From assembly GCF_015840915.1 (NCBI RefSeq), contig NZ_CP060398.1:3224001-3288000 (forward strand): a stretch of DNA of 64,000 nt. Reading direction: 5' to 3'. Numbering within the stretch: position 1 is the stretch's first letter; each line of letters opens with the position of its first letter. Source of the DNA: Synechococcus sp. CBW1002. Lineage in GTDB: Bacteria; Cyanobacteriota; Cyanobacteriia; PCC-6307; Cyanobiaceae. Below, one piece after another: positions 8,179 through 16,490 of this stretch. A model generated the notes under the pieces. The model saw only the letters and a program-made list of their open reading frames with translations, searched no databases and had not been told where the DNA came from. The position numbers and the translations under genes were made by a program.

Positions 8179-9233
8179 TTCCGTCTGGCGATCGCGGTGC
8201 GATCGTCGCGCTTCTACAGGAAGGCATCAGTCGTGGCCTTTCGGCCAAGGCCATTGCTGATCTTTTCGGCCTGGCGACACGCACGCTGAGGCGATGGGGC
8301 TTGATGATTCGGACCCAGGGATTCAGCTGCGATCAACGCAAGGGAGCGTCCAGGCATGTCATGCATCGTTTCAGCGAGGAGGAGCGCCAACAGGTGTTGT
8401 CCACTGTCAACGATCCACGCTTTGCCGATCTCACGCCTGGTCAGATCGTGGCGATCCTTGCCGAGGAGGGAGTCTACGTGGGATCGGAGTCAACGATTTA
8501 CCGCATCATGCGCCAGGAAGGCCTGTTAAATCATCGCGGCAGGAGCCGCCCACCGCGGGAGCCAAGAGAGCCACCCGTGCTGGAGGCAACGGGCATCCAT
8601 CAAGTGCTGGCCTGGGATATCACCCTGTTGCCGGGGCCTGTGAAGGGTCAATTCTACTACCTTTATATGGTGATGGATGTGTGGAGCCGGCGCATCCTTG
8701 GCGTTGAGGTGCACGATCGTGAATGCGGCGAACTGGCCAAGCACTTCTTTGATCGTGTCTGCCGTGATGAAGGGATCAGCTCGGGGTCGACCACGATCCT
8801 GCACGCCGATAACGGAGCACCCATGCGCTCCTACACCTTGGCCGCCAAGCTGGCCGAGCTCGGCATCTCCCTGTCATTCTCGCGGCCGCGGGTGAGCAAT
8901 GACAACGCCTACGTTGAGTCATGGTTCCGAACCATGAAATATCACCAGAGCTATCCAGTGCGTCGTTTCCGGGATCTTCTCTCAGTGCGTGCCTGGGTCG
9001 ATGGTTTTGTTGACTGGTACAACGCTGAGCATCGTCACAGCGGCATCAAGTATGTGACGCCCAATCAACGTCACTACGGAGAAGCTGACGCGATCTGCAG
9101 AGTCCGTCAGCAGACCTATGAGCAGGCGCGTGCGCAACATCCACGCCGCTGGGCCAGGCCACCTCGCGATTGGGCTCAGCCAACAGTCGTGCGGGTCAAC
9201 CATCCCAGACCGCAGGACACTGTCGCTGCTTGA
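8175..9233 (+). CDS. IS3 family transposase OrfB (DDE integrase core)
   Basis: The 352-residue protein has an HTH-containing N-terminal region and an rve integrase core. The catalytic triad can be counted as D148 (LAWDITLL), D212 (LHADNGAP) and E248 (NAYVESWF). The 35-residue gap between the last two gives the D(35)E signature of IS3. The listed start is a TTG that overlaps the orfA stop (TTGA); the active protein is probably the OrfAB fusion made by -1 frameshifting. The frame is intact. Confidence 0.92.
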   Translation: MIPSGDRGAIVALLQEGISRGLSAKAIADLFGLATRTLRRWGLMIRTQGFSCDQRKGASRHVMHRFSEEERQQVLSTVNDPRFADLTPGQIVAILAEEGVYVGSESTIYRIMRQEGLLNHRGRSRPPREPREPPVLEATGIHQVLAWDITLLPGPVKGQFYYLYMVMDVWSRRILGVEVHDRECGELAKHFFDRVCRDEGISSGSTTILHADNGAPMRSYTLAAKLAELGISLSFSRPRVSNDNAYVESWFRTMKYHQSYPVRRFRDLLSVRAWVDGFVDWYNAEHRHSGIKYVTPNQRHYGEADAICRVRQQTYEQARAQHPRRWARPPRDWAQPTVVRVNHPRPQDTVAA

Positions 9234-9470
9234 AGATCAGAAACCCAGGCCCCAGGGGGTTGTGGTTGGACCGCCCGCAAGAGGCGGGCCGGCCTCAGCC
9301 TCCGACCGGGGGCCGGCCGCTCAAGCCTGCGCTCCTGATCAACGCGCGATGACGATCAACATCCGATCTCGAAGCCCATGATCCTCCATCCGGAGTAGGC
9401 TTTCTGAGGTACTCAGATCAGTACCCTGAGCGGACATCTTTGCTGATAGGCGCCGGTGGCAGGCCGGCCG

Positions 9471-9584
9471 ATGGTGCGCCGCCTGGGCCTGCTGGGGGGC
9501 CAGTGCACCGTGCCCGACGACTTCGATCAAATGGCTGCCGGCGATATTGCTGCTCTGTTTGAAGGCGCTGGGCAAGGCGGCTGA
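9471..9584 (+). pseudogene. C-terminal remnant of a Phd/YefM-type antitoxin
   Basis: A 37-codon stretch after an in-frame TAG encodes RRLGLLGGQCTVPDDFDQMA then DIAALFEGAG. This resembles the toxin-wrapping tail typical of Phd/YefM antitoxins (G-x-F/C-TVPDDFD...LFEG). The DNA-binding N-terminus and any toxin are absent. It is short, so the call rests on one motif. Confidence 0.45.
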
Positions 9585-9659
9585 GCCGCGCCATGCCTCG
9601 GCTGCTGTGCTGATCAAGGCAGAGTCCCCGTTGGCGAGTTACCCAGTGCCGCTCCTGTT

Positions 9660-9910
9660 CATGGCCGCTACCGAGAGGTATAGCCGTGCCTGAAGCTGTA
9701 GGCCACCACCCGCTCACCCCGCGCAGCCAGGCTCTCCACCTCGGTGCTCGGACCGCCAGCCTTCCTGTCGCTTGTGGTACGACCTCCCTGCAGCTGTGAA
9801 CGGTTTGCCGTACTGACGCGGCGGTCCAGCGGATCTATCAATGAATCAGAGGCCTCGACCAGGGCGGTTCCAACCAGTTCCCTGCAACCGGCCAGTCCAC
9901 CAGTGACCAT
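9660..9910 (-). pseudogene. Possible tyrosine-recombinase fragment
   Basis: The minus strand ends in ERVVAYSFRHGYTSR followed by a stop. The R-H-x2-R core (FRHGYTSR) is the central catalytic block of tyrosine recombinases. Nothing else of the enzyme is recognisable upstream, and the Tyr-bearing tail is not found downstream in any frame. Weak call. Confidence 0.3.
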
Positions 9911-9973
9911 GGCCTCACGAGGCAGGGCGAGCTGAGTCGCTTCTCTTAGGCTACCAATGGCTTCTGGGCAGCC

Positions 9974-10261
9974 ATGCGCCTCGACGACCTACTGGCACAG
10001 GCTCCAAGGATCAGGGAGATCGCCATGGCCCATGGCGCCAGCAATCTGGCGGCATTTGGGTCCGTGGCCCGTGATCAGGCTGGACCCGATAGTGATCTGG
10101 ATCTGCTGGTGGATCTGCCTCCACGCACCGGTCTCCTGGACCGCATTGCCCTGAAGCAGGCCCTGGAAGACACGCTGCACTGCCGCGTTGATCTGATTCG
10201 CCGCCGCAATCTCAGGCCCACCGCTCTGGCCTCGGCTGAGCGGGACGCGATCCCTCTGTGA
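9974..10261 (+). CDS. mntA: MntA-like minimal nucleotidyltransferase antitoxin (second module)
   Basis: This 95-residue protein has the signature FGSVARDQAGPDSDLDLLVD (G-S-x10-D-x-D) near residues 28-48 and the tail CRVDLIRRRNLRP typical of the family. It overlaps the downstream hepT by 1-4 bp, so the two are coupled. It is clearly diverged from the copy at 5085-5381, so the two modules are separate acquisitions rather than a recent duplication. Confidence 0.87.
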   Translation: MRLDDLLAQAPRIREIAMAHGASNLAAFGSVARDQAGPDSDLDLLVDLPPRTGLLDRIALKQALEDTLHCRVDLIRRRNLRPTALASAERDAIPL

Positions 10262-10593
10262 TGGAGCCCAGGGACCGTGATGCCTTGCGCGACATCCTGA
10301 CCACGATCCGACGGGTTCAAGGATTCCCCATTCCCGATCGCGAGACATTCATGGCCAGCGACGTTCTCCAGGATGCCGTGGTGCGCAATCTGGAGATCAT
10401 TGGGGAAGCCACCAAGTGGCTGAGCGACTCCTGCCGCAAGCAACATCCACAGATCCCCTGGCTGGAGATGGCAGGTATGCGGGATGTGCTGATCCATGCC
10501 TATGACCGCGTGGACCTTGAGGAGGTGTGGATCACCCTGAGCGAGCAACTGCCTGCGCTGCTGGTACAGATTGAGCCTCTGATCAGCGTGTGA
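10258..10593 (+). CDS. hepT: HepT-like toxin (second module)
   Basis: The 111-residue HEPN protein has R-x4-H-x-Y as RDVLIHAY near residue 81 and the helix block VVRNLEIIGEATKWLS. The start is GTG at 10258 or ATG at 10261, both overlapping the mntA stop. The expected role is an RNase toxin neutralised by AMPylation from the partner. A perfect hairpin (10600-10622) follows the stop within 7 bp. Confidence 0.87.
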   Translation: MMEPRDRDALRDILTTIRRVQGFPIPDRETFMASDVLQDAVVRNLEIIGEATKWLSDSCRKQHPQIPWLEMAGMRDVLIHAYDRVDLEEVWITLSEQLPALLVQIEPLISV

Positions 10594-10599
10594 TCAGGT

Positions 10600-10622
10600 G
10601 ACTTCTGAATCGATCAGAAGTC
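10600..10622 (+). terminator. Perfect hairpin after the second hepT
   Basis: GACTTCTGA and TCAGAAGTC are perfect 9-bp arms around a 5-nt loop. There is no long T-run, so termination is likely but not certain. Confidence 0.45.
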
Positions 10623-11080
10623 CTCAGGAACTGAGGTGAGCAGAGCCTCTCTGGAGTTGATGCCTTGCTGATCGCCTTGATTGTCGTCGGAAACACGACA
10701 AAGCCCAGTGACGAGGCCACCGGGCTTGAATCGTGGGTTGTGAGGTCGGAGCTGCTGACGCTGGCACCTGGGGCCAGGGGTCCATCGGGACGTTCCGTTG
10801 GGTCCGGGGCACCTGAGGCGGTGCAATGGACGGCGCCAGGGTTGTTTCAGCAAAACAGCCTCGACACGCCAGGAACGTCAGTGATCCGTTGAGAGTGTTG
10901 GAGCAGGGGCCGGATCGTCAGCTCACTCCAGACGGTTGCTCAGGTGGGGTGTCTTCCATGCTCTGGAGCCTCCCGGGTGTCGATGGAGTCACGATCGGAC
11001 AGCTGGCCGTCGGGGGCAAGAGCTGGAGCGAGAACGAAACCGCTCTTCACCATGGGCAATGGGGCTTCATGAAGGGGACT
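10623..11080. other. No gene recognised; one strong hairpin
   Basis: No reading frame here resembles a protein. A hairpin lies at 10701-10727 (AAGCCC-A-GTG / CAC-C-GGGCTT, 7-nt loop). The stretch is probably decayed accessory DNA. Confidence 0.4.
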
Positions 11081-11467
11081 TCACGGTGCTGGCATCACCA
11101 GCAACAGCAACCGGTTGCCCTCCGGATCCAGCAGCCAGGCTTCTGCGCCAAAGGGTTCCACGCGTGGAGGTTCCTGCAGCAAGGCGCCCAGGCCCAATGC
11201 TGCGGTGATCCAGGCGTTGAGCACGGCAACGGCACCTGTGCCATCCGACTGGCGTTGCAGGCACAGCGCCAATCGCCCCGGCTGCCGCGGCTGGGTCCGG
11301 CTGCGTGATGGGGCATAGATCTCCAGCCACCCGCCGGCCGGCCAGGCCACCCGCCAGTGGGTGCCACTCAGCCCCGGCTGCGGCTCCACCTCCAGCAGTG
11401 CGCCGTAGAAGCGGGCCAGGCCGGCCGGATCATCGGCGGCCAACACGATCGAGGCGCTCATCCCCAT
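11081..11467 (-). CDS. VOC superfamily (glyoxalase/bleomycin-resistance-like) protein
   Basis: The 128-residue protein shows the VOC fold pattern: SIVLAADDPAGLARFYGALL at the start of the first module and EAWLLDPEGNRLLLL at the end of the second. Substrates of this superfamily vary (methylglyoxal, antibiotics, dioxygenation), and the sequence gives no specific hint. It overlaps the upstream CDGSH gene by 10 bp, so the two probably form an operon. Start chosen at the ATG at 11467. Confidence 0.8.
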   Translation of the reverse strand: MGMSASIVLAADDPAGLARFYGALLEVEPQPGLSGTHWRVAWPAGGWLEIYAPSRSRTQPRQPGRLALCLQRQSDGTGAVAVLNAWITAALGLGALLQEPPRVEPFGAEAWLLDPEGNRLLLLVMPAP

Positions 11468-11709
11468 GGCCGCCACCAGGGCCTGCGGGGCTGGGCGGCA
11501 TGGCGGCCGTCGCAGAGGGGATAGCGGTGCGAACGGCCGCAGCGGCACAGCAGCATCGTGGCCGCCTCGCTCAGGCGCAGCTCGTAGGACACCCGGCCGG
11601 TTCCCAGATGGGCGCCATCGCAGAACCAGCCCTGACGGCTGCGACCACAACCGCACAGCTGATGCACCCCGGCGAGCAGTTCCAGCGGTTCCGGCCCTGG
11701 GGTGGCCAT
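11458..11709 (-). CDS. CDGSH-type iron-sulfur protein (dual motif)
   Basis: The 83-residue protein has two CDGSH-like cluster motifs: CGCGRSRQGWFCDGAH (about residues 19-34) and CRCGRSHRYPLCDGRH (about 56-71). Each supplies three Cys and one His for a 2Fe-2S cluster. Bacterial tandem-CDGSH proteins are thought to work in redox or iron handling. It is followed with a 10-bp overlap by a VOC protein. Start is ATG 11709; the frame is open further upstream, but without similarity. Confidence 0.8.
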   Translation of the reverse strand: MATPGPEPLELLAGVHQLCGCGRSRQGWFCDGAHLGTGRVSYELRLSEAATMLLCRCGRSHRYPLCDGRHAAQPRRPWWRPWG

Positions 11710-12013
11710 AGGCCTTGATGCCATCGGGGTAGACGTGCAGGAGCAGGCAGCGGATCTCGCAGCAGGGAGCGGTGGGGAGTGCCATGGGAAGGAAGGCGTG
11801 GAACCACCGACCGAGGCCCGCTGCGGCAGAGGCGGCAAGGACCGCGTCGCACCGAGAGGTGCGGCTTGCAGACATCGCGGCCCGGCCTGATCCTTGCCGC
11901 CGCTGACGCGGTGGGCACGCTGGGAGGGTTCACGCCGCTCTCGTGGTGCTCCCCGCCGGTGGCAGCGACGGTTCGTGGCCAGGCAGAACGGCGCTGGCTG
12001 GAGCAGGGCCGGA
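11710..12013. other. No gene recognised between CDGSH gene and DUF6880 remnant
   Basis: All long open stretches here look like frame shadows with Arg/Pro/Ser-rich composition. It may hold the promoter of the CDGSH-VOC pair, but no clear -10/-35 boxes stand out. Confidence 0.35.
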
Positions 12014-13362
12014 TCAGAGGCCCAGGGGCCTGGCCTTGCTCCAGAAGCCGCGTTTGCGGGCATGGGTGGAGCGGATCGCTGCCAGGTAGGCCTCATGGGG
12101 TGGGATCTCGCCCCAGTCGCTGATGCGAGAGCTCAGCAGCTGGCAGGTGTGCAGATGGCCGGCGGCGGCGGCGTATTGGCTGGAGTAGCGATTGGTCAGC
12201 GCGAAATCCACCATGCAGCGCAGGACCAGGGTCGCTGCCAGCGGATGGTCTGCACTCAGGCGCTCTGCTGCTGCGTCGAACAGCTCGTCGTGGGCACCGT
12301 TGAGTTCACCGTGGCGCTGCACGATCACCTGGGCCACGCGGTTCAGGCCCGTGGGCCAGTCCAGCAGAAAAGACAGGGCCTCGACAAGATCCGGCCTGGC
12401 AGCCACGAAGTCGATGGCGCGCTGCTCAGCCTCCCCGTCCTCGAAAGCGGGCAGCTGCTGGAGGTAATCGCGCAGATAGGTCTCCATCAGGGTCTGCTCG
12501 AACCAGTGCCACCGGGCCGCCTGGGCTTCATCGGTGCGGCCGAGGGCCTCCAGGGCGGCGATCTGGGCGTCTTCCCAGTCGAGTACCGGCCAGGGGGAGC
12601 GCTCCGGAGACCCCCCCCCGCAGAAACCGCAGGGCCTCCTCAGGCCGCCCGACCTTGAGCAGCCGCTGTGCAATCCCGGCCGCGATCCGAGGGAACGCGC
12701 CGCTGCCGTTCGCTGTACTGGGCGATGTAGCCATCTACATCCCCCATGGCCTCGGCAACGGCCCTGAGGCCGGACTGTGCGGTCCAGAACCGGGACTGCT
12801 CCTGGAGCAGCACCGTGGCTGGCTGCTGGGCCAGCTGCTCAAACTGCTGCCGCAGCGCCGCCAGCCCGGTGGGTCCAAGCGACTCGGCGAGCTTCCCGAT
12901 CAGGCCGTGCACGATGCCGTCGTCGTCGTGGCAGTGGGCCTCGAACACCTGTCGCGCCAGCGCTGCAGGCTCCGGCCGTGTCGCCAGAGCCACGGGGGGG
13001 AGGGCGTGGCATGCCTCCCGGAACAGCTCATCCATCTCAGCGTTGCTGTCATCGCAGCGGGAGAGCATGTTCCGGCTGAGAGCGAGGAACTCCCACAGCA
13101 GCGCCAGGGCCAGGGAGGGATCGCTCGTGGCGATCGGCCCGCGGATGGCGTCCAGCTGGCGGAGCAGATCCTTGGCCAGCGCCCTGAGCTGCTGTCGGTC
13201 GATGAAGCTGCGCGAGCCCCGGATGCTCCCGAACTGCTGACGCACCAGGGCGGACCAGCAGGCGGAAGCGGGAGTGGCGGGGATCAGTCTGCGTGCCGCC
13301 GCCGCTTTCGCCGCACCGCAGGATGCTCCGCGCCGGGCACCTCCAGGCTCGCCCCTGGGCAA
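12014..13362 (-). pseudogene. DUF6880-family gene broken by two frameshifts
   Basis: Reading down the minus strand, one frame (13362 to about 12710) carries RSFIDRQQLRALAKDLLRQL and EALG-like helical repeats. It then jumps to a second frame near 12710-12625 with IAAGIAQRLLKVGRPEEALR. A third frame (about 12610 to 12014) carries WEDAQIAALEALGRTDEAQA, LSADHPLAATLVLRCMVDFA and RKRGFWSKA. Together they make a near-complete protein of about 450 residues of the DUF6880 type (function unknown, helical repeats). The second break coincides with a run of nine C at 12611-12619, so sequencing error or phase variation is possible there. Confidence 0.7.
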
Positions 13363-13514
13363 GGGCTGCGCCAGGCGCCGCTGCTGGTTGCGTGGGTGCG
13401 ATCGCCCCGGCGTTGCCGCCGGTGCTCAGCGCACCTGATCGAGGGTCGGCGCCCCTTGCCGGGCGGGGCGGCCCTGCGGTGTCCCGTCGCTGCGCCGGAT
13501 GGCGTCAATGGTTC

Positions 13515-13829
13515 ATGGTCAGCTCAGTCGTTCGTTATTCCCCGCAAGATCCGGTGTCCCTGGTGGAGTCGTGCCAGAAGGCGCTGGAGTGGATCCTGCG
13601 CACCCACAGCGCCGAAGGCCGGCCGATCCGCCGCTGCTGGATCGATCAGCCCTATGGGGAGGAGGAGCTCACCTTGCTGGAGGAGGAGGTGCTGCCGGTG
13701 ATGGCGGCTTTCCTGGAGCGCATTGATGCGATCGATCAGGGGCTTGAGGCCAGGCTGCAGGCCGAGATCGCGGCCCAGGAGAGCCAGGCGCCGGATGGAG
13801 AAGAGGCTCCAGAGGGCGGGGCCTGCTGA
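13515..13829 (+). CDS. Conserved-looking hypothetical protein
   Basis: The 104-residue acidic helical protein begins MVSSVVRYSPQDP and contains SCQKALEWILRTHSAEGRPI and two Glu-rich helices. I do not recognise a family. ATG 13515 is preferred over upstream codons in the same frame because the sequence before it is low-complexity. A canonical terminator follows 8 bp after the stop, which supports a real transcribed gene. Confidence 0.6.
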   Translation: MVSSVVRYSPQDPVSLVESCQKALEWILRTHSAEGRPIRRCWIDQPYGEEELTLLEEEVLPVMAAFLERIDAIDQGLEARLQAEIAAQESQAPDGEEAPEGGAC

Positions 13830-13837
13830 TGCCCTGG

Positions 13838-13860
13838 GGCCGGCCAGAGGCCGGCCTTTT
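13838..13860 (+). terminator. Rho-independent terminator
   Basis: Perfect 8-bp arms GGCCGGCC / GGCCGGCC around AGA are followed by TTTT. Confidence 0.8.
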
Positions 13861-13907
13861 GGCTGGCGGCCCCCCTGCGTCATTCAAGCGGGCGTGGAGA
13901 GGTGCCG

Positions 13908-14306
13908 TCAGACCCAGTTGTCGAGCAACAGACCATCCACCCGCTCGAATTCCCGCAGGTTGTTGCTGACCAGGGTCAGGCCCTCACTGCGGGCATGGGC
14001 AGCGATGTGCAGATCATTCACACCAATCGGTAATCCACGCCGCTCAAGGGATGCGCGAATCAGTCCATAGTGCTGCGCAGCTTTGGCTCCGTAGCTGAGC
14101 ACATCCAAGCGACTGCAGAAGTCCTCCACAACGGCAAGAGATCTCCGGGGTTGGGAACTCTTTTCAGCCCCGTGCAGCAACTCGGCCAGGGTGATCGCAG
14201 AGATCCCCATCAGGGCAGCATTCTCGTTGAATCTCTCAAGCAGCGAAGCCGGCCTTTGCTTGATCACATAGATGCAGATATTGGTATCCAGCAGATAGCG
14301 CAACAT
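13908..14306 (-). CDS. vapC: VapC-type PIN-domain toxin (module A)
   Basis: The 132-residue PIN-domain ribonuclease has acidic residues at the expected places: YLLDTNICIY (Asp near residue 7), ITLAELLHG (Glu), GVNDLHIAAHA (Asp) and LVSNNLREFER near the end, where a conserved Asp is often N. It follows its antitoxin by 8 bp. VapC toxins cleave tRNA or rRNA. Confidence 0.9.
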   Translation of the reverse strand: MLRYLLDTNICIYVIKQRPASLLERFNENAALMGISAITLAELLHGAEKSSQPRRSLAVVEDFCSRLDVLSYGAKAAQHYGLIRASLERRGLPIGVNDLHIAAHARSEGLTLVSNNLREFERVDGLLLDNWV

Positions 14307-14314
14307 CTTCCGTG

Positions 14315-14560
14315 TCAGAAGGCCTCGCGCTCCGGTTGATCCTGAGTCGCCCTCTCCTGCAGGAAGTCATCCGGCACGGGCAGCGCATCCTGAAAGAACG
14401 TGTCCCAGCGGCGACCGAGCGGAGAGATGATGCGCTCCTCGCCGCAGGCCCGGACCTCCACGTCTTTCACGGAGTCAGGCAGGCGCAGATGGGCGGGGAT
14501 GCGCACAGCCTGACTGCGGTTACTGAGGAAGAGCCTGGTGACAGCCGCCACGGGGAGCAC
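14315..14560 (-). CDS. vapB: VapB-type antitoxin (module A)
   Basis: The 81-residue protein opens with a SpoVT/AbrB-like swapped-hairpin DNA-binding region (TRLFLSNRSQAVRIPAHLRL) and ends with a toxin-binding tail (WDTFFQDALPVPDDFLQERA). The start is a GTG at 14560; a later start near VTRLFL is possible. A nested hairpin lies just upstream (14586-14639). Confidence 0.87.
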   Translation of the reverse strand: MLPVAAVTRLFLSNRSQAVRIPAHLRLPDSVKDVEVRACGEERIISPLGRRWDTFFQDALPVPDDFLQERATQDQPEREAF

Positions 14561-14585
14561 CCATCTGGGATATACGCGAAGTCTA

Positions 14586-14639
14586 TCCCCTGAATGCCAG
14601 GGTGGATGGCCGCGTCATCCACCCGAGCCATTCAGGGGA
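14586..14639. repeat. Nested two-stage perfect inverted repeat
   Basis: Outer arms TCCCCTGAATG (14586-14596) and CATTCAGGGGA (14629-14639) are perfect over 11 bp. Inside them, GGGTGGATG (14600-14608) and CATCCACCC (14616-14624) are perfect over 9 bp with a 7-nt loop. It sits 26 bp upstream of vapB. It could be an operator, a transcript hairpin or a small mobile repeat. Confidence 0.7.
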
Positions 14640-14695
14640 ATCGCTGAGATTCAGGCCGGAGCGATCCCCGCCAGAAAAGTCTCGATCCAGCGCCG

Positions 14696-15046
14696 GTGCC
14701 GGTTGGTGGTGATCAGCCCGGCCAGGGATGGTTGGGAGTCGGGAACCTGAAACGCGGTGCGGAAGCCCCTGGAGAAGGCCTGGTGGAGCAGCTCTCTGCC
14801 CCACGGGGTGCAGCCCACCAACAACCACCCCGCCCCGTCGAGACGGCCTGGGAAGCGCCGTTGCCGACCAGAGCCGCCCCCGCCGGCGCGCAGGTGGACC
14901 GCTGGAACGAGTTCTCAGTGGTGGAGCTGCGAGCGCTGCTGCGCAGCTACCCGATCGATCGCCGCTCGCTGCCGGCCCCGATCGAGCTGTTGCGGCGAGA
15001 GGAGCTGCTCGAGGCCCAGATGCAGCTCGCTGCGTTGGTGACTTGA
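14696..15046 (+). CDS. Hypothetical small protein
   Basis: Only the C-terminal 50 residues look protein-like (VDRWNEFSVVELRALLRSYP, then IELLRREELLEAQMQLAALV), a helical segment. The N-terminal 65 residues are low-complexity, and the true start is uncertain (GTG at 14696 or an internal codon). No family recognised. Confidence 0.35.
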   Translation: MPVGGDQPGQGWLGVGNLKRGAEAPGEGLVEQLSAPRGAAHQQPPRPVETAWEAPLPTRAAPAGAQVDRWNEFSVVELRALLRSYPIDRRSLPAPIELLRREELLEAQMQLAALVT

Positions 15047-15090
15047 GCGCCTGAATCTCCCTGATCGCCGATTCCCCATTCCGTTCGCCC

Positions 15091-15546
15091 ATGACCACCA
15101 CCCCGATGACCGCCGCCATGCCCTCCTTGACCATGACCACCGCCTTGAGCCCCAGTGCCGCGCAGCCCCCCGTGAGCGCCGAGCCTGCCCCCGGATCGCC
15201 GGAGGCGCTGCTGCTGCTGGCTGGTCTGGGGATCCTGCCCGCCAGCGCGGACTTCAACGATCCCCGCTTTGCGCCCGACACCATCAGCAGCAGCCTGGAG
15301 CGACTCGTTGCCGTGAAGCAGGAGCTGGAATTCCTGGCGGCAGAGCAGAAACAGCTGCAGGAACATCTGCGTCTGGCCCATCTGCGCGGTGACCTCAGGC
15401 AGCAACTGCCCAGTAGGCGCTATAGCCTCAGCTGCAAGGAGATCGAATGCCAGCTCAAGGCCCGCCAGGCCTATGAACAGCAGAGCGGCGATGCCACCGC
15501 CACCGTGGGGAGCTGCTTCTGGGAGCTGAGGTCGATCAAGGGGTGA
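15091..15546 (+). CDS. Hypothetical protein with coiled-coil-like centre
   Basis: The 151-residue protein has a Thr/Ala/Pro-rich N-terminus. A helical stretch follows (about residues 65-110, with VAVKQELEFLAAEQKQLQEH), then a region with two Cys. No family recognised. A strong terminator 17 bp after the stop supports expression. Confidence 0.5.
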   Translation: MTTTPMTAAMPSLTMTTALSPSAAQPPVSAEPAPGSPEALLLLAGLGILPASADFNDPRFAPDTISSSLERLVAVKQELEFLAAEQKQLQEHLRLAHLRGDLRQQLPSRRYSLSCKEIECQLKARQAYEQQSGDATATVGSCFWELRSIKG

Positions 15547-15562
15547 AGCCACCCATCACAGA

Positions 15563-15591
15563 AGCCCTGGGCCCGGCGCCCGGGGCTTTTT
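15563..15591 (+). terminator. Rho-independent terminator
   Basis: AGCCCTGGGC / GCCCGGGGCT arms (one G:U) are followed by TTTTT. Confidence 0.85.
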
Positions 15592-15692
15592 CTTGCCCAC
15601 TCTCCCGGTGCGCCATGGCCGGAAGCCCCAGCATCCAACCACCGGTACTACGATGGGCATGCTTGTAATACAGGGATCGGGCCCTGCTCGTC

Positions 15693-15959
15693 ATGCCCCT
15701 CACCGTCAGGCTTGACGCCGATACAGAGCACTGCCTCGAGCAGCTCCTGGCAGAAACGGGACAGGACAAGAGCTCCTTGATTCGCCAGCTGATCCGAGAA
15801 CGCTGGCAGCAGCGCCAGCCCCTCCCGTCGATCACCCAGCAATTGGGTGGTCATCCCGGCAGCTTTCTCGACACCTTGCCGTCGGGGAGTTCAGAGCGTC
15901 AGGAGCGGCGCCGACTCCTCGGCCAGAGACTTGCAGCGCGGCGGATGGAGCGGCGCTGA
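15693..15959 (+). CDS. CopG/RHH-type antitoxin (module B)
   Basis: The 88-residue protein starts with a ribbon-helix-helix pattern (LTVRLDADTEHCLEQLLAET, KSSLIRQLIRERW) and has a basic tail rich in Arg. The ATG of the toxin overlaps its last base, so the two are translationally coupled. The upstream stretch contains TTGTAATACA near 15662, a possible -10-like element. Confidence 0.85.
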   Translation: MPLTVRLDADTEHCLEQLLAETGQDKSSLIRQLIRERWQQRQPLPSITQQLGGHPGSFLDTLPSGSSERQERRRLLGQRLAARRMERR

Positions 15960-16387
15960 TGCGGCGAATCCTGGTCGATTCGGGGATCCTGTTGAGCTAC
16001 TACCAACAGCAGGAGCCACTGCACCAGGCCGTCGTGGTCTTCTTTGATCAGACTGCCGCTCAATTGATCACCTCACCGATCTGCATCGCCGAGGTGCTCT
16101 GGCTGCTGGGTCATCCCGGTGATTCCCGCGTCATGGCCGCTCAGAACCATCTGCTCGGGGCCGTCAGCCGCTGTGGCATTGAGGTGATCAACCTGCTGCC
16201 AGTGGATTACGCCCGTATCGCGGAACTCAATCAACGCACTGCCGATCTGCCCGGCGATTTCGCCGATCTCACCTTGGTGACACTCTCGGAGCGGCTGGAT
16301 GTGGCCGAGATCCTCAGTCTCGACAGCGACTTCGATGTCTACCGGCGCTTCCGGCGCGATCCCTTCAGACGCGTTCCGCTCGGCTGA
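15959..16387 (+). CDS. PIN-domain toxin (module B)
   Basis: The 142-residue PIN protein has acidic positions in ILVDSGILLSYY (Asp), CIAEVLWLL (Glu), GDFADLTLVTLSE (Asp) and LSLDSDFDVYRR (Asp pair). The start overlaps the antitoxin stop. Its likely role is a VapC-like RNase held inactive by the RHH partner. Confidence 0.87.
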   Translation: MRRILVDSGILLSYYQQQEPLHQAVVVFFDQTAAQLITSPICIAEVLWLLGHPGDSRVMAAQNHLLGAVSRCGIEVINLLPVDYARIAELNQRTADLPGDFADLTLVTLSERLDVAEILSLDSDFDVYRRFRRDPFRRVPLG

Positions 16388-16490
16388 GACTCTGACGCAG
16401 CATGACCATTCAATGAGATGGTCCCGCGATAAGCCCTGCAACTGAGCTCGAGCCGCCCTGGAGCACCTGCGCCGCCTTGGGGAACTCTTT

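Larger units (their letters stand above)
7632..9272 (+). mobile_element. IS3 family insertion sequence
   Basis: orfA and orfB are bounded by imperfect inverted repeats of about 25 bp: left GGTTTGACCCGTCCACCTGG from 7632, right (reverse complement) GGTCCAACCACAACCCCCTG ending at 9272. The shared core is GGTYYRACC..CC..CCTGGGG. The ends may be trimmed by a few bases to the usual TG..CA. No convincing short target duplication is visible. The element sits about 60 bp after the IS110 gene. Confidence 0.7.
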
